From the NCBI GenBank assembly GCA_035575095.1, contig DATLYF010000092.1, positions 1-10,479 of the forward strand: 10,479 nucleotides of DNA, in the 5' to 3' direction. Positions 6,126-10,479 of this stretch are shown in pieces (the stretch's first letter is position 1; every line of letters begins with the position of its first letter). The position numbers were made by a program, and so were the translations under genes. The notes beneath the pieces are model-generated. The model did no database searches and was not told the origin of the DNA. It saw only the letters and a program-made list of their open reading frames with translations. Origin of the DNA: DATLYF01 sp035575095 (GTDB taxonomy: Bacteria > Pseudomonadota > Gammaproteobacteria > Competibacterales > Competibacteraceae).

Positions 6126-7862
6126 ATGAATCAACTCTATTACCGCCTGCTGCGCCACGTGCGTCCCTATTGGCGCGTGTTCGCCGCCGCCCTGGCCGGC
6201 ACCCTGGTGCTGGGCCTCACCGAATGGCTGCTGGCCGCCCTACTCAAGCCGCTGCTGGACGGCAGCTTCGTGCACAAGGATCCGACCCTGATCGCCTGGA
6301 TGCCACTGGCCCTGGTCGGGCTGTTCCTGCTGCGCGGCTCGGCCGACTTCGTCGGCAGTGTGGGCATGCAGTGGGTGGCCCATAAGGTGGTGGCCGACCT
6401 GCGCGATGCCATGTTCGCGCGCCTGCTGAGCCTGCCCACTCAGCGCTTCGACGATCAGTCCTCGGGTACGCTGCTGTCCAAGCTCACCTATGACGTCACC
6501 CAGGTGATGAGCGCCTCCACCCAGGCGCTGGTCACCCTGGTGCGCGACACGGTAGCGGTGAGCGGGCTGCTGGCCTACATGTTCTGGGTCAACTGGCAGC
6601 TCTCCCTGATCGCGCTGCTCATCGCCCCGGCCATCGCCGGCGCGGTCAAGCTCATCAGCCGCCGCCTGCGCCGCCTGAGCCGCGAGCTGCAGGAGGCCAT
6701 GGGCGGACTCAACCACATCATCGACGAGGCCCTGCAGGGCCACCGCGAGATCAAGATCTTCGGCGGCGCCGACTACGAGCGCGGGCGCTTCGCCCGCATC
6801 AACCAGCGCGTGCGCCGTTTCAACCTGAAGCTGGCCATCGCCTCCGAGGCCAGCACCCAGTTCGTGCAGTTGCTCACCGTCTGCGCCCTGGGCACGGTGA
6901 TCTATCTGGCCGCGTTGCAGTCGGCCGCGGACCAGCTCACCGTGGGCGGCTTCGTCTCCCTGTTCGGCGCCATGGCCATGATGCTGGCGCCGTTGAAGCG
7001 CCTGACCAAGGTCAACGAGCAACTGCAGCGCGGCTTGGCCGCCGCCGAGAGCATCTTCGGCCTGCTCGACGAGCCGCCGGAGCCGGATCAGGGGCAGGAA
7101 CGCCTGCCGCCAGTGGTGGGCCGGGTCAGCTTCCAGGGGGTGCGCTTCCGCTACCCGCGGCAGAGCGAGGACGTGCTCGCCGGCATCGACCTGGAGGTGC
7201 GCCCGGGCGAGACCATCGCCCTGGTGGGCGCCTCGGGCAGCGGCAAGACCACGCTGATGGCGCTGCTGCCGCGCTTCTACGAACCGAGCGCCGGAGTGAT
7301 CCGCCTCGACGGCCGCGACCTGCGCGAGCTGCGGCTGGCCGAGCTGCGCGCCCAGATCGCCTATGTCGGCCAGCAGGTGGTGCTGTTCAACGACACGGTG
7401 CGCGCCAACATCGCCTACGGCGCCCGCGCCACCGCGACCGAGGAGGAGATCATCGCGGCCGCCCGCCACGCCCACGCCTGGGAGTTCATCTGCGAGCTGC
7501 CCGAGGGTCTGGATACCCTGATCGGCGAGAACGGCGCACGCCTCTCCGGCGGCCAGCGCCAACGCCTGGCCATCGCCCGGGCGCTGCTCAAGGATGCACC
7601 GCTGCTCATCCTGGACGAGGCCACCAGCGCCCTGGACACCCGCTCCGAGCGCCTGGTGCAGCAGGCCCTGGACACCCTGCGCCGCGGCCGCACCGCCTTC
7701 ATCATCGCCCATCGCCTGTCCACCATCGAGAACGCCGATCGCATCGTGGTGCTGCACAAGGGGCGTATCGCCGAGATCGGCAGCCACACCGAGCTGCTCA
7801 CCCGGGGCGGGGTCTACGCCGGCTTGTACCGCATGCAGGAGCGGGGGATGGTGGCGGTATGA
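6126..7862 (+). CDS. msbA: Lipid A-core flippase MsbA (ABC exporter, permease-ATPase fusion)
   Basis: 578 aa, near the 582 aa I recall for E. coli MsbA. A homodimeric inner-membrane ABC exporter that flips core-lipid A to the periplasmic leaflet using ATP. Six transmembrane helices are visible in the N-terminal half (about 17-42, 55-78, 138-157, 160-178, 246-264, 272-290). The nucleotide-binding domain has Walker A GASGSGKT (368-375), Q-loop Gln416, signature LSGGQ (473-477), Walker B LLILDE (493-498) with catalytic Glu498, D-loop SALD (501-504) and H-loop His529. The FNDTVRANIAYGA stretch after the Q-loop is characteristic of MsbA rather than generic ABC exporters. The ATG at 6126 gives the family-like start MNQLYYRLLRHVRPYW; an in-frame ATG at 6096 would add ten unconvincing residues. 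Neither has a strong ribosome binding site. Divergence from hldE and the nearby waaA support the LPS assignment. It ends 9 bp from the convergent TfpZ-like gene. Confidence 0.95.
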   Translation: MNQLYYRLLRHVRPYWRVFAAALAGTLVLGLTEWLLAALLKPLLDGSFVHKDPTLIAWMPLALVGLFLLRGSADFVGSVGMQWVAHKVVADLRDAMFARLLSLPTQRFDDQSSGTLLSKLTYDVTQVMSASTQALVTLVRDTVAVSGLLAYMFWVNWQLSLIALLIAPAIAGAVKLISRRLRRLSRELQEAMGGLNHIIDEALQGHREIKIFGGADYERGRFARINQRVRRFNLKLAIASEASTQFVQLLTVCALGTVIYLAALQSAADQLTVGGFVSLFGAMAMMLAPLKRLTKVNEQLQRGLAAAESIFGLLDEPPEPDQGQERLPPVVGRVSFQGVRFRYPRQSEDVLAGIDLEVRPGETIALVGASGSGKTTLMALLPRFYEPSAGVIRLDGRDLRELRLAELRAQIAYVGQQVVLFNDTVRANIAYGARATATEEEIIAAARHAHAWEFICELPEGLDTLIGENGARLSGGQRQRLAIARALLKDAPLLILDEATSALDTRSERLVQQALDTLRRGRTAFIIAHRLSTIENADRIVVLHKGRIAEIGSHTELLTRGGVYAGLYRMQERGMVAV

Positions 7863-7871
7863 CGCCGCCCC

Positions 7872-8612
7872 TCACCAGGGATAGATGGGCAGCGCGTCCA
7901 CCAGCCGGCCGCTGGCGCGCTCGATGAGCATGGCCATGTCGCGCTTCTTGCCCACCAGCGGCAGGTACAGCAGCTCCTCGGCCCGGCGGCCGCTGTCTGC
8001 CAGGAATCGGTCTAACACGCTGGCCGACTCGGGCTGCTTGCGGCGCAGCTCGTCCAGGGGCCGGCCGCGGGCAATCGCCTGCGCCGTCTGCTGCTCGTAG
8101 GGCCGGTAGTACTGGGGCATCTTGTCCACGTCCAGGCCGGCCAGGGCGGAGAACAGGATCCGCTCCCGCTCCTTAGGGTCCTCCGGCAGCACCGCGGCGG
8201 CCAGCTCCGGACCGGTCCAGGATAGATGGTTGAAATCCGGCGCGGCCTTATCCAGGCCCTCTGGGTCCACCTCGTTGGCCGACACCAGCACGAAACGGTC
8301 CTGGGCGAACACCAGAAACGCCGGCCGCGCCTCCAGCACCACCGAGGCGCCGTAGAGCAGAGCCGACAACTGCACCAGGCCGATCACGGCGAGGTCGAAT
8401 TTCAAGCCCTTCTTGCCGGACTTGAAGATGATCAGGGTGATCAGAGGCCCCAGCACCACGTCCACGCCGACCAGCACCAGCAGCAGATGATCGGCGCCGC
8501 TGGCCGCGAAGTACGGCCGGGGATACCAGAGAAAGTACATCAGTGCCAAAAAGCTGCAGGCGATGGCGGCGCTGAGCAGCAGGTGGATGCCGGAAGCTCG
8601 CCAACGGGACAT
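7872..8612 (-). CDS. TfpX/TfpZ family type IV pilin accessory-like membrane protein
   Basis: 246 aa. Three N-terminal membrane helices (about 8-28, 42-63 and 73-93) are followed by a soluble domain of about 150 residues, likely periplasmic. Recognised by the opening MSRWRASGIHLLLSA, VDVVLGPLITLIIF (50-63), LKFDLAVIGLVQLSALLYG (70-88) and RPAFLVFAQDRF (96-107), which match my memory of the TfpX/TfpZ family. In Pseudomonas aeruginosa such proteins lie beside certain pilA alleles and modulate pilin surface levels. Here no pilin gene is adjacent, so a pilus role is inference; a solitary paralogue with another membrane role is possible. The start is firm: AAGGAG (8621-8626) lies 8 nt before the ATG. 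It converges on msbA with only 9 bp between stops and no terminator hairpin in that gap. Likely single-gene transcript from the 8613-8900 region. Confidence 0.8.
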   Translation of the reverse strand: MSRWRASGIHLLLSAAIACSFLALMYFLWYPRPYFAASGADHLLLVLVGVDVVLGPLITLIIFKSGKKGLKFDLAVIGLVQLSALLYGASVVLEARPAFLVFAQDRFVLVSANEVDPEGLDKAAPDFNHLSWTGPELAAAVLPEDPKERERILFSALAGLDVDKMPQYYRPYEQQTAQAIARGRPLDELRRKQPESASVLDRFLADSGRRAEELLYLPLVGKKRDMAMLIERASGRLVDALPIYPW

Positions 8613-8731
8613 GGCAGGGTCTCCTTCGTTCTTCTCGGGTCATGGGTCAGTCCTCGCCCAGCAACTATAGCCGATGCACCCGGCTGCTCTCTCCTCCTCG
8701 GTTGCGGCAGTGAGGCGTTTCACGAACGCTC

Positions 8732-8760
8732 TTGCAATCAAGAATAATTTTCATTACTGT
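8732..8760 (+). promoter_or_regulatory. Putative sigma-70 promoter of the cytochrome b/EB_dh gene
   Basis: TTGCAA (8732-8737) as -35, 17-nt spacer, then TACTGT (8755-8760) as -10, a weak 3/6 match. Spacing is ideal and the stretch is AT-rich. The predicted transcript would have a leader of about 135 nt before the ATG at 8901. Alternative -10 positions, for example TGTTAT at 8758-8763, cannot be excluded. Confidence 0.4.
8739..8755. promoter_or_regulatory. Fur-box-like operator
   Basis: The 17-nt CAAGAATAATTTTCATT matches 14 of 17 positions of the Fur-type palindrome form TGAGAATAATTCTCATT, with the GAATAATT core intact. Against the classical 19-bp GATAATGATAATCATTATC it matches about 10 of 19 in the same register, so it is a moderate rather than strong site. 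It lies in the spacer of the proposed promoter, where iron-loaded Fur would block RNA polymerase. Inference: the downstream haem protein is derepressed when iron is scarce. Confidence 0.45.
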
Positions 8761-8778
8761 TATTGAGCTCATAGCAGG

Positions 8779-8790
8779 CATGCGCGCATG
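8779..8790. repeat. Perfect 12-bp palindrome
   Basis: CATGCGCGCATG is fully self-complementary and lies about 20 nt downstream of the proposed -10. It could be an operator for a dimeric regulator or a chance alternating CG palindrome. No factor is recognised. Confidence 0.35.
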
Positions 8791-8900
8791 TCAGGGAAAG
8801 TCGTGCCCGTCCATATGATCATGCCTTGCTCCGGGCCAGGATCGGCCGGGCAGGGCGATAACAACAACTACCCGCCAACCGATAAAAGGCTTTTCCGACC

Positions 8901-10479
8901 ATGCAAACCACGATACGCCAAGAGCGGACAGATGCGCCGACGCTGCTGCTCCATTGGGGGATGGTGATCACCCTGACCTTCAGCCTGCTCACCGGCCTGC
9001 GGCTCGCCGCCGACGCCGAGGACTCGGTGTGGGCGCGCACCCTCTCCGGTCTGCTGCTACAAGGCACGGTGACGCGCTGGCATGTGTGGGCGGCCTACGC
9101 CCTGACCCTGCTGGCGCTCGGCTACGTGGTCTACCTGTGGCGTGCCCGCCTCGCGGCGCGGGTGGCACTGGACGGTGTGCGTCGGCACGGGCTGCGCGCT
9201 GCCGACCGCCGGCAGCGCTGGAGCGCTCTCAACGTGCTGGTGTACTGGCTGGCCTTCGCTCTGATCCTGGTGGCCGCCGGCAGCGGTGCCCTGCTCTACT
9301 TCGCTCCCGGCCTGCTGCCGAGCGCCATTCTGCTGTGGCTGCATCAGGCGGTGGCCTGGGCCGTACTCGGCTACGTGGCGCTGCACGTGCTGGCGCAACT
9401 GGCCCTGGGCGGGCTGCCACAACTGCTGAAGATCCTGCGCCCGCGCCTGGCCTACGGCAGCGCCGCCGCCGCTGCGCTGGTCATCGCCCTGGCCGGCGGC
9501 GGACTGCTCTACGCCGTGGACCGCAGCGTCAGCGCCGGCGAGCTCGTGATCGCCCGCACCGCCACCCCGCCGACCCTGGACGGCGATCCCGAGGATGCGG
9601 CGTGGCGCGCCGTCCCGGCAGTGAGCGTGCATACCAGCCGCGGCGCCAACTTCCCCGGCGGCGAGAGCGAAGTACGTATCCGCGCCGTGCACGACGGCGA
9701 GCGCGTCTACCTGCTGTTCGAGTGGACCGATCCCACCCGCAGCCAGAAGCATCTGCCCCTGGTCAAGACCGAGCAGGGCTGGAAGGTGTTGCAGAAGGAA
9801 TATGGCATCGAGGACGAGGACGACTACTACGAGGACAAATTCGGGGTGATGCTGGCCCATTCGCCGGAGATCGCCGCCGCCGGCACCGCCCACATGGGAC
9901 GCCAGCCGCTGGACGGCAAGCCCCCCGCCAAGGGGGGGCGCGGCCTGCACTACACCAGCGACGGCTCCATCGTCGACGCCTGGCACTGGAAGTCGGTGCG
10001 CTCCGGCGCCCTCGATCAGATCGACGACAACTACTTCGGCCCGCCCCTGGAGCCCGACGCCGATCCCAACAAGCGCTACCCCGGCGGCTATACTCAGGAC
10101 CCCAAGAGCGGCGGCGGCTTCAAGATGAACTGGGAGAAATTCAGCGACGGCCCGCTCAAGCCGCTGCGCCTGCCCAAGGACCCGGCACTGTTGCAGCGTA
10201 TGGGCAAGATCGATCTCGATCCCGACAGCGGTGACGACGGCCTCTTCTTCCTCGCCTGGGAGGATACCGTGCCCTACGCCCCCGAGCTCGACACTTACCC
10301 GCTGGGCACGGTCATGCCCTCGGTGCTGACCGAGGGCCCGTTCCAGGGTGATCGCGGCGACGTCAGCGCCCATGCCAGCTGGCGCGACGGCTGGTGGCGC
10401 CTGGAGGTGAGCCGCAAGCTGGATACCGGCTCGCGCTTCGACGTGGCACTGCGCCCGGGCGAGCCGGTGTACTTGTGGG
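8901..10479 (+). CDS. Cytochrome b561-like membrane domain fused to periplasmic EB_dh haem-binding domain, 3' end missing
   Basis: One uninterrupted frame of 526 codons with no stop before the right edge. Residues 1-205 contain five likely membrane helices (about 12-33, 58-80, 110-134, 141-170, 186-205). Histidines at 19, 61, 148 and 162 are positioned as axial ligands for b-type haems, as in four-helix b561/Ni-Fe hydrogenase cytochrome b subunits. From about 215 a periplasmic domain begins with PTLDGDPEDAAWRAVPA (224-240) and continues with VYLLFEWTDPTRS (269-281), YYEDKFGVML (309-318), GRGLHYTSDGSIVDAWHWKS (346-365) and VRSGALDQIDDNYFG (366-380). These are characteristic of the ethylbenzene-dehydrogenase gamma / DMSO-reductase-like haem-binding family. 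No CxxCH motif is visible, so the haem would be non-covalent b-type. The ATG at 8901 keeps His19, which a start at Met21 would lose. Likely role: transmembrane electron transfer between quinol and a periplasmic partner; partner unknown. The upstream Fur-like site suggests iron control. Confidence 0.85.
   Translation, partial: MQTTIRQERTDAPTLLLHWGMVITLTFSLLTGLRLAADAEDSVWARTLSGLLLQGTVTRWHVWAAYALTLLALGYVVYLWRARLAARVALDGVRRHGLRAADRRQRWSALNVLVYWLAFALILVAAGSGALLYFAPGLLPSAILLWLHQAVAWAVLGYVALHVLAQLALGGLPQLLKILRPRLAYGSAAAAALVIALAGGGLLYAVDRSVSAGELVIARTATPPTLDGDPEDAAWRAVPAVSVHTSRGANFPGGESEVRIRAVHDGERVYLLFEWTDPTRSQKHLPLVKTEQGWKVLQKEYGIEDEDDYYEDKFGVMLAHSPEIAAAGTAHMGRQPLDGKPPAKGGRGLHYTSDGSIVDAWHWKSVRSGALDQIDDNYFGPPLEPDADPNKRYPGGYTQDPKSGGGFKMNWEKFSDGPLKPLRLPKDPALLQRMGKIDLDPDSGDDGLFFLAWEDTVPYAPELDTYPLGTVMPSVLTEGPFQGDRGDVSAHASWRDGWWRLEVSRKLDTGSRFDVALRPGEPVYLW
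9921..9938. repeat. C6/G7 homopolymer inverted repeat inside the EB_dh domain
   Basis: Six C (9921-9926), a GCCAA spacer and seven G (9932-9938) lie within codons for KPPAKGGRG. They form a potential C6/G6 hairpin with a 5-nt loop. The frame is maintained on both sides. Such tracts are prone to slippage and to sequencing error. It encodes a flexible loop before the conserved LHYTSDGS motif. Confidence 0.6.

Larger units (their letters stand above)
8613..8900. other. Divergent intergenic region between the TfpZ-like gene and the cytochrome b/EB_dh gene
   Basis: 288 bp without a supported gene. It holds the strong ribosome binding site of the TfpZ-like gene (8621-8626), an AT-rich block at about 8735-8765 that stands out sharply from the GC-rich surroundings, a promoter with a Fur-like operator, a 12-bp palindrome at 8779-8790, and a ribosome binding site-like AAAGG (8885-8889) 11 nt before the cytochrome start. 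A short open frame at 8788-8964 was judged not to be a gene. Confidence 0.7.

Noticed and set aside
5030..6127. Minus-strand frame of about 365 codons overlapping hldE
   Set aside because: Arg/Gly-rich out-of-frame translation with no domain; hldE occupies the stretch with intact motifs.
6240..7787. Minus-strand open frame (about 515 codons) opposite msbA
   Set aside because: Shadow of msbA; the opposite strand carries all ABC transporter motifs.
8788..8964. Possible 58-residue leader peptide before the cytochrome gene
   Set aside because: No ribosome binding site, no recognisable signal or motif, and it overlaps the start of the real gene out of frame.
8954..10234. Plus-strand frame of about 426 codons
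   Set aside because: Arg/Pro-rich +1-type shadow of the cytochrome b/EB_dh gene, which reads through in its own frame to the window end.
9057..10373. Minus-strand frame of about 438 codons opposite the cytochrome gene
   Set aside because: Antisense shadow with Gly, Gln and Val-rich composition and no motif.
1..10479. Mobile elements, CRISPR arrays, tRNA or rRNA genes
   Set aside because: No terminal inverted repeats with transposase, no regularly spaced repeats and no recognisable RNA gene seen on either strand.

Overview
The window is a GC-rich chromosomal segment, probably from a Gammaproteobacterium with a Chromatiales/Ectothiorhodospiraceae or Pseudomonas-like flavour. This assignment rests on the lipopolysaccharide (LPS) gene set, GC-rich third codon positions and a type IV pilin accessory relative; I could not run a phylogenetic search. 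There are no tRNAs, rRNAs, insertion sequences, CRISPR arrays or phage genes. It looks like ordinary core genome plus one accessory respiratory or redox gene at the right edge.

Left and centre (1-6003, all minus strand, transcribed right to left): hldE (ADP-heptose precursor synthesis), a FAD-dependent oxidoreductase of the DAO fold, an aldo/keto reductase, a two-PAS GGDEF-EAL c-di-GMP protein, and the first 48 codons of waaA (Kdo transferase), which runs off the left edge. hldE, the FAD gene and the aldo/keto reductase gene overlap end to start (1 nt and 10 nt) and are almost certainly translationally coupled. The GGDEF-EAL gene follows after about 155 nt that hold a possible promoter and a hairpin. 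waaA follows it after only 23 nt.

Centre right (6126-7862, plus strand): msbA, the lipid A-core flippase, is divergent from hldE across a 122-bp shared control region. hldE, waaA and msbA therefore give inner-core precursor synthesis, Kdo attachment and lipid A-core export in one neighbourhood. The two redox enzymes and the c-di-GMP protein are embedded in it without an obvious LPS role.

Right (7872-10479): a TfpX/TfpZ-like inner-membrane protein (minus strand) ends 9 bp from the msbA stop. After a 288-bp intergenic region, a plus-strand gene begins at 8901 and stays open to the window end. It encodes a cytochrome b561-like membrane domain fused to a periplasmic ethylbenzene-dehydrogenase-type haem-binding domain. 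Its upstream region has an AT-rich promoter whose spacer contains a Fur-box-like sequence, suggesting iron-controlled expression.

The best candidates for something undescribed are the possibly Fur-controlled b561/EB_dh fusion and the translationally coupled FAD oxidoreductase/aldo-keto reductase pair attached to hldE.
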